A stretch of DNA of 64,000 bases. It comes from Cheiracanthium punctorium. Taxonomy: Eukaryota > Arthropoda > Arachnida > Araneae > Cheiracanthiidae. The position numbers and the translations under genes are program-made. Shown here one piece after another: positions 13,217 through 25,382 of this stretch (position 1 is the stretch's first letter; each line of letters starts with the position of its first letter). The notes under the pieces were generated by a model. It was given only the letters and a program-made list of their open reading frames with translations, was not told the origin of the DNA and did not search any database. The stretch is from positions 868,001 through 932,000 of the forward strand of contig JAWZYV010016058.1 in assembly GCA_038373885.1 (NCBI GenBank), given 5' to 3'.

Positions 13217-13360
13217 AGGGAAGTCTACTAATCCCTAATAATACTAGGGGAAGTCTACTAATCCCTACTAATACTAGGGGAAGTCTACTAATCCCTACTA
13301 ATAGGGATTAGTAGACTTCCCCTTTTATAAATTAGGGGAATTCTACTAATCCCTAATTTA
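13217..13360. repeat. 30-bp tandem repeat ending in a 22-bp palindrome
   Basis: The word AAGTCTACTAATCCCTA recurs at 13221, 13251 and 13281, giving a 30-bp period and about three copies. The last copy (13276-13297) is perfectly inverted at 13302-13323 around a 4-nt CTAA loop. A degraded further copy follows at 13334-13358 (GGGGAATTCTACTAATCCC). Tandem plus inverted copies of one unit suggest replication slippage with strand switching. Confidence 0.9.
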
Positions 13361-14736
13361 CAATATTAATGCTAAGCAGCTGACACTTACCATTATACAC
13401 GATCGCTATCCATGAACAAAATATTTCTGAATGAATTTTAAATACAGTTTCAAAAACATATTAACATATTACATGAACGTATTCAGGCACAATCTATAAA
13501 CTGTATAGTTATTGACCAAAACTAAAGAATACATCTCAGATAGGCTCTGTCGTAGAAGACATTGCAAATGGGGTCCACAATGCGTTTGTGTAGTGACCAG
13601 CAGATGGAATCTCATTTTCTTGATAATAGAATGGCCCATGGTGAAGCATAAACAATAAATTTAAAACGTAGTGAGAAAGGCGGCGTCCAAATTAAAAATA
13701 TTTTCTTTCAGTTATAACAACATTTCTTTAGTCTAGCAGAATCAGCATGCTTATGCCGATTCTGTAAAAATTTAGAATGAATAACTAACGACTAAATTAA
13801 GGTTGATAGTAAAAATGTTTAGTTATTCACTGTTGTGACAAATTATTTTGCTCTTATCCAAAACACACGAATGTAAAGAAAATTTTAACTTAAAATATTT
13901 CTGTTTTATTATATATTTTACTTCAGCTAGTAACTTAAATTTTTCTTGTTTCAGATAAGTAACATTAGCACAAAAATTAAGAATGCAGCCTTGTAAATCT
14001 ATATTCTCCCTCTCTCTTTTTTTACGCCTAAACACATACCGAATGTTGCAGACAGTTCAAGTCATTTTTCATTTTCTTTTGTACAAGCGGGGACTTAACG
14101 ATTTAGTTGTCTAGAAAAGTTTTAAAAGTGTGTGAAAACTTTTCAACCGTAAAAAAAGTTAGAGAATTCATTTGAATGCATAATGTATAAAACATATAAA
14201 TATTTTCAGATAATTTCAACTCTAGAAACTAGAATGCGTTTATGAAATACCTTACGCTGTCTCCTGCAAGGTTTTTCTGCGTATTGGTTGGTGACATTCG
14301 AAATTTAAATTTTCAAATTTTGTATAGTCAATCAAACATTAAATAATAAACATTTATTAGATATTGTGACAATATCCTTTGTTTAATTAATTTTTTTATC
14401 TTTTTCCTAATTTTTATTACGTATATTTTATGATAAATGGTGCTACTTTTCAAGAAACGTTAAATAACATGTTCAGTAACTATTTCAGTAACAAGCCTCA
14501 AGTAATTTACTTCTTTGTTTGAAAGTTGTTCACTGATAGATTCTCATTCAACTTCGAGATTGAGTGTAAAATACTTTTACGACTTTTGTCTATATTTCCT
14601 GAAAGAATGCTGCTAAGAATTGTTTTTATTAATTATAAAATTAAACAGTTTTACTTTCTTGTGTGAAGTAAGGGGAATATTGTAATCACGAAAACGTTTT
14701 GAACTTAGATTTTGACTGAAGTATCTAATTTGACCA
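13361..14736. other. AT-rich non-coding stretch
   Basis: No gene seen. A small imperfect hairpin occurs at about 13737-13766 (CAGAATC / GATTCTG). The minus frame at 13823-14035 has no motif. Confidence 0.55.
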
Positions 14737-14967
14737 CTTTTTTTTCAAATGGTGGCCTTAACGATGCCTTGGAGGCATTGGCCGCGACTATGGCCAGAGT
14801 TGTTGGTCACATTATTATTGGGGGCACCTAGTAGGTGAACCAATGTTGCCCCTATGAAGGGACGGACACAATGACATCCACGCCCAGTCGCGGATCGAAT
14901 CTCGACCTCCGGGAGTTGAACCCGAAACCGTAGTACGGTGCTTTACCTACCACACAATCCGATCGGC
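14737..14967 (-). mobile_element. tRNA-derived SINE, complete copy
   Basis: On the minus strand the element begins at 14967 and has an A-box-like TGTGGTAGGTAAAG (plus 14940-14953) and a B-box GGTTCAACTCC (plus 14912-14922) at normal tRNA-promoter spacing. A unique body follows, ending in an A-rich tail (T run at 14738-14745 on the plus strand). It is flanked by a 13-bp direct repeat TCTAATTTGACCA at 14724-14736 and 14968-14980, as expected for target-primed reverse transcription. Length 231 bp. Transcription would be by RNA polymerase III from the internal promoter, with a LINE supplying the enzyme. No LINE is visible in this window. Confidence 0.85.
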
Positions 14968-14980
14968 TCTAATTTGACCA

Positions 14981-17900
14981 TCCCTGATATAATTTTGACA
15001 AGTTTTCACGTTATGTCTGTATGTACGCAAACATTCCAGAACTATTTGGACCATCTTTGGATCATTTGGATTAGTTTGACTAGTTCCATGTTACGGCTCG
15101 GTATGTACCGATCTGGTAAAATTAAAAAGCGCGTAGTTGTCGAATGTACAAAAGCTTGCATTTAGGAATCTTTTAATATCTAAAATTGCTCCTTCTTTTT
15201 TATTGTAATCTGCTGGAAAGTTTATATAAAGTTTCACCAAAGACTTTCAGTACCAATATTAAAGTCTACCGTCATTCATTATTTAAACTGCTTGTCAGAG
15301 TATTTCATCTATTTCAAGGGAGACACAAACATTATATAGTGGTGAGGTTTATAAAAGAATATTCATAGTCCAAAAAAGTGTTTCTAACATAAGGTTTTTT
15401 TAGGTGCAGTCAGAACTTTTTCATAAATTTAGTTTTAAAAAATGCATTAGACCTTTTCCTTTAATAGCAAGAGTCAAAAATCATAAATGAGTAAAAATTG
15501 GGGCTGTCCTAGTACTAAGATGATCTCGTAAAGAAATTCGATGACACTTTTTTAAGCATTGCCTTATAGAAAGAGCCTATGTGTAATAATTTCGGGATGT
15601 GCCATTTCCTAACAAAATTTTTTCGCCATTACGTCTTATTAAATTTTTTCGCAATTAATTTTTAAAATTTTGTTGATTTAAAAAGCATAGAAAAATTATG
15701 CGTTTCATTGAAAATCTGAAAATCCCCAATCCCGGATTTTTAGTCGATTTTTGAAATTCGGCCATGTTATTAGGTTTCAAAGTGAAAATTACATCACGAA
15801 CAAAATAATTCCGTCATTCTCATGATTTCTTATGATTATGATATTATTATGATGATAATTACTTCTAAAAGCTGCTTGAAATTAGCAAGATTGAAAAGTG
15901 ACCTTTTTCACAAGAGCGATAAATAAATGTTAAGTATTTCAATGGTTTTTCAAATTTTCGTAAAACATAAACCAATGTTATAAATAGAGGATCTTAGTTT
16001 TCAGAAGCCCACTTTTTAATTACAAATGTGAATAGAACTGCCCCATCGCCGAACAGCAACTACTTTTGCATGACTTAAACTAAGCTTTCGACTTTTCGAA
16101 GCTGCACAAGGACAATATACAGGTTTTTCTTCGAGATGTAAGAGAGAGACCTCTATCGCAGAACATATCAACTATCACAGCAACAAACAGCATGTATAAA
16201 CGTCTGTTTATGTCATACACAGAGCCCCCAAGATCTAGTTAACTTCGCCAAGAATTTGATGTTTCCCCGGTTACGCCAGCGGAGGAAGCCACTAGTTCAA
16301 AAAATAAAGATAAATTCTTTATTGTTCAGTCCTCCCTTTTACGTTCTTCAAACATTACTTGTACTTCTTTTACTTCTGTTAATCACGTAACTCACAAACT
16401 TTTAACAATTTAAATACACTGGCCCTATGTGGGGACCGTTGTTTAATATATATTTCTGTAATATGTGATCTGTCTCACATTTGTAAACTTATCAAATCAT
16501 AATCGGAAGTCATTTACTTCATACAACTATTTATAATAAACAATGATAATAAACAATGATAATAAACAATGATCATAAGTCATCAATTTACAGAATATAG
16601 TAAAATTAATTGAAAGCATAATAGTAAATAATTAAAATTGTGAAAGTACTATGAAACTATTACAATTTACTAGGAAAAAATTGAAAATAGAACTAAGTTT
16701 ATCGATTGTCGAGAAATACAATCGGAAAAAAGATTTGTTTAAACACAGTATCTGTTAGTGATAGTTTTTGATAAATGAAAAATCATTAGTGGGTATAGTT
16801 CAAGTAACCTTTTCTCGTATTTTACGAAAATAAAGTTGGAAAGATTGGAATCTAAGTTTAGCATTTTCTATATTTAGTGCCTAACTGAAGGTAATTTATC
16901 GGTAAAAATATACACATTTAATGCAGATTGAATTTTTATTCAAAGAAAACATTAGTCCTTGAACCACACATTTTTCATTAAGCGTAGATTTCTCATAGGT
17001 TACTAGAAATCTCCAAAAGCTTTAAGCGTAAATTCATATAAATAAGATAATAAATTACAATTATTTTCAACCTTTGTTATGCTTTGGATTTTCATTTATT
17101 TACAAAAACTATTTAAAAAAAGAATTCCATTTTTACTACGTTTAACTATACGTGTGCTTTCTGATCATCAATAAAATGCATATTTATTGTAAAATATAGT
17201 GATAATGTTAAAACAGTTTTATACTTTATAGTTACAATGGTTCATTTTTCTTTTTTGAGAAAATGAATAGCATGTAATTTCCAATAATCGTCGAATTTTA
17301 AAAAAATGTCATTCAGTTTATCGAATTTAATGTCTTAATACCATTCTTTGCTCTGAGCAGTTTTCAGCGCTTGCATAAAATAAATATGCTAGTTTGTCAA
17401 AAGTCAGGGGCCTCGAAAACTGCATTGAAAAAGATGATGAAGTTGCAACCATAACAAATAACTGCTTTTTATTAGGCTAGTAATACGATGCGTTATTTAC
17501 CTTTATTTAAACTTTGATACGAGTCCACCTTACTTTAATGATTCTCAGAGAGAATTTGTAAATTTTCTAAATTTATTTTTATGAGTCCTTTTTATTACAT
17601 CTTTGATTTATGAACTCCTGTCTTTTAATATTTTCAAGGCACGCAAGTAAAAGTGATTTGTTCTATCATTTATCCGAGTGAATATTTATTTGTAGCATCG
17701 ATTATGTTCTGATATGTCATTTCATACTGGAATAAATAATCCGAAGTTTTGAGCATATACGGGTGCATTTTCAGAACATAATTATTTGCATATACACTTC
17801 ATACAAAATTTATATTGTCAGACGTGAAACATTTACATAATTTTTGATATCTTTAGACAATATGCAGTCTATTTTGAGTGCATTTGATTTTTCATTAAAA

Positions 17901-18160
17901 TACTCTGCCTTTGATTGCATTCCAGCCTATCCATATGTAGAAAATAGATGAGTATTTCCGTGTTTTTCCTTGAATTCTGTAATTTGGGAGAAAAAAGAAA
18001 TATATGCAACACAAGACAGTAATTACATTATTAAGATATATCTGAAATGGGATATTTCATTCGAATTAAGCAGATGGTCCGAAATCAAAAATTGGATAAT
18101 GGAATGTGACCCAAAATGATCCTAGTGGGCAAAATTGACCCATATTTTTTTTTCTTCCAG
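14981..18160. other. AT-rich non-coding stretch
   Basis: No supportable gene in about 3.2 kb. Short plus frames at 14938-15165 and 15186-15368 have no motif, and the first runs through the SINE. It contains one tandem repeat (16533-16571). Confidence 0.55.
16533..16571. repeat. 13-bp tandem repeat, 3 copies
   Basis: ATAATAAACAATG is repeated exactly three times from 16533. Seen directly. Confidence 0.95.
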
Positions 18161-18271
18161 ACAGGCAACGAAATCTACCAGGTAACACATAAAGTAGTTG
18201 TGCCAAGTCTAGAAAAGCAATGGCGGTATTTAAGAGATCGGTGTATTATGTGTTTGAGAATTCTTAAAAGA
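18161..18271 (+). pseudogene. possible MADF-domain exon or fragment
   Basis: A plus-strand frame reads TGNEIYQ, then a spacer, then LEKQWRYLRDRCIMCLRILK. The KxWRxLRDRxxxxLR pattern resembles the C-terminal part of a MADF (Adf-1-type) DNA-binding domain, found in insect transcription factors and in proteins of Harbinger-type transposons. It is preceded directly by a long T/C tract and CAG (18147-18160), which looks like a 3' splice site. No upstream MADF half was recognised within 150 bp. It could be a real internal exon, a decayed transposon protein, or chance. Confidence 0.35.
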
Positions 18272-20177
18272 AACTGGGTTTTATCATATAAGATAAGCAC
18301 TAACTTTCTTATTTATTTAGAAATTCAGTCATTAATTTGCAGAAATATGACTTGGTTTATACTCAGTAGAGGACGTTTTTAGATGTGAATTACCCTTGTG
18401 AAGTTTGTCATGTTTCCCGATATATTCCAGTAATATGGACCTAAAATGGGCAGGACAGCCATACAGCCGTGTAAAATAATTCCTTGACTGAAGAAACTCC
18501 AGTACCGGGTACTAGGCTGTGATGGAGATCACGTATCTAATTTAATCATCATTTACTTTGGCTTTCTTCAATGTAATCTATCCAAAATCAAGAATTCTAA
18601 ATCACTTCTGTTTTCATTTTTCTGCCATTTCGGCTTTTAAATCTGTATTTTCGCTTTTCCCGTATGCACTATTCTTTTTATTTATTCGTCTCTTCGGACC
18701 GGTGTACTAAAATTAGATTATAATTGCGTCCGTTTGCAAAATCAACGGCTTTTTCTTTCCCCTCCTTTGGCGTAGCGTTGATGTAAATTATTTTTTGTTG
18801 CCCTGCCTCGTCTTCAAAATCATTTGCTCGCGATTACGTCATTTTAATTTTATTTGATTAACTGTTAGGGTTGCACTGGAATTGGCGTTATTTATCTCAG
18901 CCAGGTGTTTGTTCTCGCCAATGTGTAATTCTGTGCTGACGTAATTTTTAAATCATTCCATCTTAATTTCATTGTCCATATAGGACGTCATTTTATTTCC
19001 GCTGAGCCACCACCGCCCGTTGTAATAATGTTCAATAGTATCTTTTAAATAAAAAGTTTTAAACATTCAGTGTCTAAATTAATGTAAAATGCACTGCTGA
19101 CTGTAGTTAAAAATAGGTTAAGTAGACAATTTTAAATACCTAATAAAACAACTTATTGAATTCAATTTAACTGAAATATCTTTACAAGATGCAATTTGAC
19201 CTAAAAAAAGCTTTAGTTATTATTAGGTTTTCCTTAATATTTTGCCATGTCATCAGAGTTGGCAAAGTCATCGGAGCATTTATGTATGAAGTTATGTTAT
19301 GACTTCTCCCACTTGCTGTCAAGTGCAATTCATACTTGATATACCTGATATTTGACACTTGATATTGATTAATCTTTTAATTCTTATCTATTCCCATCAA
19401 AAAATGTTGTATTAATAGTATATATCGCATTTTGTTCCCTCAAAAACATATCAAGGTATGTGTAGGAGATGGTGGCCAAAAATGATTTTCCTTTAATACT
19501 AAATTTGCGCAAAACTATATAACTGTTTAAGTAAAACATTCCACCATTGCTAGTATGCTTTACATGAAATTGCGTATTAAAAAGATATTTTAATAATAAC
19601 TTAAAACCGAATGAAGTAACGGAAAAAACAAAATATTGAAAAGTGTTGCCAAAGAACCATTTAACCTTTACGAAAGTGGAAAATGATCCTTGGTTTAAAA
19701 CAATTGAAAATTGTTATTTATCAGCAAAAATAAAAAAAAAATATATGTAAGTAAATATTTCTATGCCTAATGAAATAAAATAAGTTTTACAATCAAACAG
19801 CTTTAGCACATGCGTTCTTTAATTTTATACACAGCAGATGGTACGGACATTCAGCCTCGTCCTGAATGATACTTGTCCTGTAATTTTTATTTTTTATTTC
19901 TTTAATTTCAGAATTATCCACTCCTTTTGTTCCTAAGACAAACTTCACGAATCAGCTAATCAAATTGAAAATGATATTTTGCTTTAAGTATCATAAAAGA
20001 TCTCTTTATTAATATTTCTTAGATGTGTTTTAATAAAAGTCTACATGCATTTTATTATTTGAGAATATTGAAAAGCATTCTGACTAACAGATTTAAAATT
20101 CTATGCTTTTTAAATTCATAAATTCAACATAACATTAAATTTCAATCAATGGATCTATCTAATCGGAAATCTGAAAA
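18272..20177. other. non-coding stretch with a less AT-rich patch
   Basis: No gene recognised. About 18680-19030 is less AT-rich, with words such as CGGACCGGTG and CTCGCGATTACG, but has no frame or repeat I can name. Confidence 0.5.
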
Positions 20178-20750
20178 TATGCGAAATTATTTCGTGCGTG
20201 AGACGTAGTTTTATATGAGGGTCTGTAATTCTAATTGATTTTCTAAGGGCTTTTTAAACTTTTTTCATCAAAATGACGTAGATACTAATACTCGGGGCCA
20301 CGCTTGAAAAGAGATTTACTTATTTTATTAGCACACAATTATTAAATATTTCCATTGACAAGATGACACAAACCACAAATTCAAAGTTAAGAATGATAAC
20401 GAAATCTTAAAGCAGCGGCTATTGAATTAAAATATTCTTCTTTAATTTCAAATTCATGAAAATTCTCCTAATTCTTTATTTTTTGTTTTTATTTAAAAGA
20501 GAGTAACATGAATCTGTCATCATATGTCAAAATATCATAGAGTTATGGTAGATAATACAGTTATAAATTCAACCATTTTAAAATTATTTTGCAAAAATGT
20601 TCGACTAAAAAGATATCTCTTTTAATTTTTTTTTAAATCTGAAAAATTGTGTTACATACTCAAAAGTACTTTAAAAGAAAAAATTCTCTTCTGCCCGATA
20701 ATACAAATTTCATCGAAGTATAATTAACATCGTCATTACATATTAGGGGA
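20178..20750 (+). repeat. old dispersed repeat, copy 1 of 2
   Basis: About 570 bp align end to end, with gaps, to 57878-58457 in the same orientation. Shared landmarks in order are GAATTATTTCGTG-like, TTTTTAAACTT...ACATCAAAATGACGTAG, AAATCTTAAAGCAGC, AAAATTATTTT, TTAAAAGAA...TTCTCTTCT and GTATAATTA...CGTCATTAC. Non-coding in all frames. Family unknown, with no terminal repeats identified. Confidence 0.75.
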
Positions 20751-22933
20751 AAAAATGCAATAAAGTACAAAATAAAATATTATAATTCCAATTTTAAAAT
20801 GTCGATGTGAGTTGGGTTAGCACTTGTCTTGGTGAAAACCAAATCAACCCGCTTCTACGCAATTACACTATGCAAGTGACAGGCAGACAGACCAATAAAC
20901 AAACCTCTTGTTTTAAATATAAATAATCATTTCGATGATTTCCACCAATCAAATCATTTCTAAAAACAGGAAATTTTAAAATGACTAAGCGATTTGTTTG
21001 ATCGGAAAGTAGCGTTTTTTAGCAGAAGGAAAAATAACTAGTATTTTTCTTAAAAGAGACATTTATATTTATATTTCACATCAACATTTTTTAAAAACTG
21101 ATTTACTCGTGGTACTATCTCAAACATCCATCTCTATAGATAACGAAAATCCTTATCCAAACATGCATTTTTCAAAAATGTTTGACAAGGAAATTCTAGT
21201 CGTGAGAAAGTTTTAAGTGATTTATCATATTTTGTTTCCAGTTGTGTATATCTTGTCAAAACTCATTTTGGAACGAGATTTCTGAAAACTGTTTCAAATT
21301 TCTTCTCGTTTCGTGGAAAGGTTATGTGATATTTGTATGTAGAATGTCAAACGGTACTCGCTAAAATGCTACCTATTTCTCAGGTTTCTTAGTAATGATG
21401 AGATAATTTTGCATTTTCTGTGCGATATTATACCGTGCGATACTCCTGTGGAAATTAGAAACTTAAAACTCTCTAGATTTAACAAGTTATAATTTAAATC
21501 GCTGTAAAAATATTTTAATGGGTTTGATTGGGAAGATTCCGCTTTCCATCGACATGCTTGTAATATTTTTTTTTTTTATTATTATTTATTTAAATAAATT
21601 CGAGGGAAAATACTTGGATACCAGGATTTTTTAATGCAAAATTTCCTAAAATAATTGAAGAAAAATATTACCTGCTAAAAAACTGACATCCCTAGCATGT
21701 GCATGCCTCTACTATGGCTACCGTTTGGAGGAACTAAGTTTTTCCCCGTTATACTCTGTCTAGTGATTCTTATATCCCTGCATTTAATGTCAACACATGG
21801 TGATTTGTGTAACTGATTCTGTCGTTCAAAACTACATTGTGTACTACATTGTTTTTTGATTGGGTACTACATTGTGTTTCTGTACACTCAATGTTTTGAA
21901 GTACACAATGTTGTAAACTACATTGTGTACTTCAAAACATTTCGCATAGACTTTCTTTCGAAATTTGAAATTATGCTGAGAATTTGAGATAACTGTGTAA
22001 AATTATTATTCAGCTATTACTCCTTGAAAACGACTTAATGGAATATAGAAATTTGTATTAATAGGGAGGTGATTACTGATCTTTGACCATAGTATTAAAT
22101 TTCTCGAAATATATTTTAAGATATGAAAAAAAAATAAGGTAATATGTAATTAATACTTTACTTGCAAATACTTTGAGGTGATGCTATTACTAGGTCTAGA
22201 AAACTTATTTATATTATCACAATAACTTATTCATCTAATCGCAAACTATCAAATGTATTGATACGAAATCACATGCTTTAAAAATTTCTTTCATTTAACA
22301 AGAAAGTTGCTTAAAATATTCATTTAGCAATAAAATTCAGACAAAAACTAAACTGACATCACAATGTTCGAATTTTAAAAAGAGAGTTTGAAAAACAATA
22401 TGAATTTTCCAGAATTTACCTATAGAAATAAGTATGCTATAAACTTTGAAATACTTATAAAATAAAATCGTGTTCCAAATGTCATGCAAACGTAATAAAA
22501 ATGTATCTATGCTTTCAATAAATATCAATTTTAACGATCATGAAGATTTGCCATTCCTAGTGTTTGTGACCATTTGCGGCTACCATTAATTTTATAAAAT
22601 GTAGCTAAAGGCATAATATTTCTTTACCTCTGTTTTTCTGGAAACATATTGGATGTAATGCATCAGACCATAAAGCAAATACTTTCACTTTATGCTTTCT
22701 GGTTTTCGTTTTCTGATCTAATGCAACACAAAAAATCTGAGCTCCACAAATAAAATCAACTTTTTTCTCGACAGCTTATAAAATATCATCCTTTGTACAT
22801 TCCATGCGACACATTTTTTGAAATGCATTACCTAAATGATTATTTTAAATATACGAAGACATTGTACACATATATTTTTTATAGTTTTCGGGTGCTAAAT
22901 AATAGAAATAAGATGAATAATACTATTAATATA
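20751..22933. other. AT-rich non-coding stretch with one hairpin
   Basis: No gene seen. The sequence just after 20750 (ACCCGCTTCTACGC onward) may weakly continue the repeat shared with 58.5 kb. Minus frame 22337-22528 and plus frame 22793-23005 have no motif. Confidence 0.5.
21890..21941. repeat. 22-bp perfect hairpin
   Basis: AATGTTTTGAAGTACACAAT plus GT at 21890-21911 is inverted at 21920-21941 around an 8-nt loop. Neighbouring sequence (21830-21880) repeats the word ACTACATTGTGT several times, so the hairpin grew inside a local ACATTGTGTAC-rich patch. Confidence 0.9.
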
Positions 22934-24031
22934 CAGTCAAACTCTTTAATGAGACCTGACTTTACGAGGAAATTGGAAATAGTTGGTTTTTATAATATTT
23001 TGTGACTGGGAGCATAAATTCCTTTTAACGATTAAATCCCGGTTATAACGAGCTGCAAATGTGTGATTCATAAATTTTCTAATTGAAACTTTTTGGAAAA
23101 ATCTTGGTTATTAGCAAGTCCGAAAATCCTTGCTAAATATGTAAAAAAGCTTTCTATTGATTCTGACCAGAGGGAAAATGGTTGGATGATCTCGACATTT
23201 TTACAGAACTCATTTGAGCATGTAAGATGTAACTCCTTTTAACTGACAATTGGTACAGTGTATCCAGATGTAAAAGTCAGGATTGGATTTTTAGCGAATT
23301 CTAAAAGTGTTATCCTGCCTATAGAGCAAGAGGTCATCAGAAGTTTTAAATAAACTATCCCTAATCAATTGATTTTAATTCTTTTCGAAAGAAGTGATAA
23401 TATAGGAACAAACGATAATGTAAACCCACTTGAAGCAGTGCGTTTACTGAAAGATCCATTGGAAAATGTTACATGCATTACCAAGCGATTCAATAATGTT
23501 AGATTGGGCATTTCTCAAGAAGAAAAAGAACAAGAAAATGACTTTTAAAATTATGAAATGAGAGAAAAAAATTCTTAAATTAAATATTTGTTGACTCCAA
23601 TGTTACCAATTCTGATAGTCCTACAGCCGAGGACATAGTAGCTGAAATTAAATCTAAAGGATGAAACAAGATAATGACAGTGCTGATGACGACAGGGATG
23701 AAGACGACGAATGCTAAGAATTTCAACCTAAACCTCGTAAATTCTCAATGGCTTTTGAGAGATCAGAAATAATTTTTTGAAGCCAGAGTGCAAATTACGA
23801 TGTGTGTTTGATAATAAATCTTCTCCGAAGAGCAATAACACAAGAAATAATTAATAAAACAGTTGAAAGAAAATTAACGAACTTCATTTGTAATGTACAG
23901 AAATCGAAAATAAATGAAGTAGTAATACAGTAAGAACATATGAATGTATTTTCACGAACCCGCTTTTTAACAGCACTTGTTAATAACAAGGAAATATCAC
24001 GGCCCATTTGCGTTATAAGCGAGTTCAACTG
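22934..24031 (+). mobile_element. Tigger/pogo-type element
   Basis: It is bounded by TA on both sides (22932-22933, 24032-24033). Left end CAGTCAAACTCTTTAATGAG; the reverse complement of the right end is CAGTTGAACTCGCTTATAAC. These match the CAGT...CGTTATAACG style of Tigger/pogo termini, and a GTTATAACGAGC copy lies subterminally at 23041-23052. Length 1,098 bp, about half of an autonomous Tigger, so internally deleted. It contains a transposase remnant. Confidence 0.85.
23220..23780 (+). pseudogene. Tigger/jerky-type transposase C-terminal remnant
   Basis: The plus strand reads LPIEQEVIRSFK, corresponding to the QPxDQGVIRxFK motif of Tigger/jerky transposases with its aspartate replaced by glutamate. 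After a stop come PLEAVRLLKDPLENVTCIT and KRFNNVRLG, matching the helices after the catalytic core (AxxxIxxAWxxVTxxTIxNCFRKxGF). An acidic DDDRDEDDEC patch precedes QPKPRKFSMAFE near 23740, like the acidic hinge and tail helix of the family. Stops and frameshifts interrupt it, and the N-terminal helix-turn-helix half is gone. Confidence 0.75.
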
Positions 24032-24033
24032 TA

Positions 24034-25379
24034 ATACATATTTTACACTTTTTGTAATTCATCAATATTCGTGAATCTCGCTCTGTGTATAATGTTAAAA
24101 CAGAACATTAGATACTATGAGGTTTGTAAGAGTGGAGGGAAGGAAAAATGAGCATTTCTAACAACAAAACATTTATTTAACAGGATTTAATCCTTTAATG
24201 CTTAGTCTCGGTTGATTTTAGATTGCAAAAATATCATATATCAGTGAATTTCGTTTAACGGTAAATAAAATTGCGTTCCACGAAATACTTAAAAGTGATA
24301 CATTTACTTAATAATCCTTTTTTAAGCACACTATTTTAAGGAAGAATATTTATTTATTTACTTACTTATTTTGGATAGATGGCTATCAATATGGACTTCT
24401 GATAAAAACAGGAGACTAGTGAAAATTGTTGCACTTTAAAAAATTTAAAGTATCTTTCCTTTATAACTCGATTACCAATGCTACGATTTCATAGCTAAAA
24501 TTTGTGTGGTCAATTATTCTCAAAATTTTTCAAAACTTTTTGCGCAATTGATTATGAATCTTATCAAGAAATCTCCATCATGTTCTCTCGGGGCATTTTA
24601 TGTTAACTCATAAGCTACAGATAAATTTTTCAAGAAGTTGTTGAAAATGTGAATTGGTATCCAGGTGTTGTTCTGATTTAGCTCGCCTTGCGATTAAAAT
24701 TTCTTGCGTGAGTTGTATTTAGTCACAAAATTATTTAAATAAAAAGACAGATAAAAAAATACACGAATTTAGAGCAAGACAAAATTGTAGAAATTTTTGG
24801 TTCTTTCATTACTTTAATAAAAATACATTGTTTATCAAAGAATATTTACAGATTTAATGTTTTGGTTGTTGCAGTTGGAATACTTTATTTTCGGACTTGT
24901 TTACTTTGCTTCAAAAAGCCGCTTATGAGTCCTCGTCCAATAACGTGCCCAAACCAATTACTGTTTTTACTAGCACATATAAAAAATATTTGCATTTTAA
25001 AGGACATACACAAAAAACTTAAGGATGAGTAGGGATCAAACCTACTAACGTTTGTCTAAGCGATTCGTGGAGAGAAAGACAAACTTTTAATACCTCAGAT
25101 ACTATAGTTTTGAGGAATTACGGATGTTTTGTTAAATGAAATCACAATTTTTATTCTCTTATTGAGAGTAGGCAGAAATTGAATATATATATTTTTCCCT
25201 GTTTTGTACGCGTGTATTTCATTCCGTTTGATAATCTATTTAATTCTCTGGTTTTTCGAGGTAAATCTAGTTATTTTATTCTAGTTCGTTTTAATCTGCT
25301 TATTAAATTTATTACTGTCATCATAGCCCATAATAAACTTTAGCTATTAAAATTTTTATATACATATACATATATATAT
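24034..25379. other. AT-rich non-coding stretch
   Basis: No gene. TTAATCCTTTAATGCTTAGT at 24185-24204 resembles a piggyBac-type terminus at a TTAA, but no partner end was found. A B-box-like word (GGTTTGATCCC, minus, about 25035-25045) occurs without a good A box. (TA)n at 25372-25382. Confidence 0.5.
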
Positions 25380-25382
25380 ATA

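Noticed and set aside
13217..13360. CRISPR-like direct repeats
   Set aside because: Units are contiguous with no unique spacers. It is a tandem repeat with an inverted copy in a eukaryotic context.
25025..25085. tRNA-like B box on the minus strand (GGTTTGATCCC)
   Set aside because: No A box at the right distance, no tail and no target duplication, so too weak for a SINE call.
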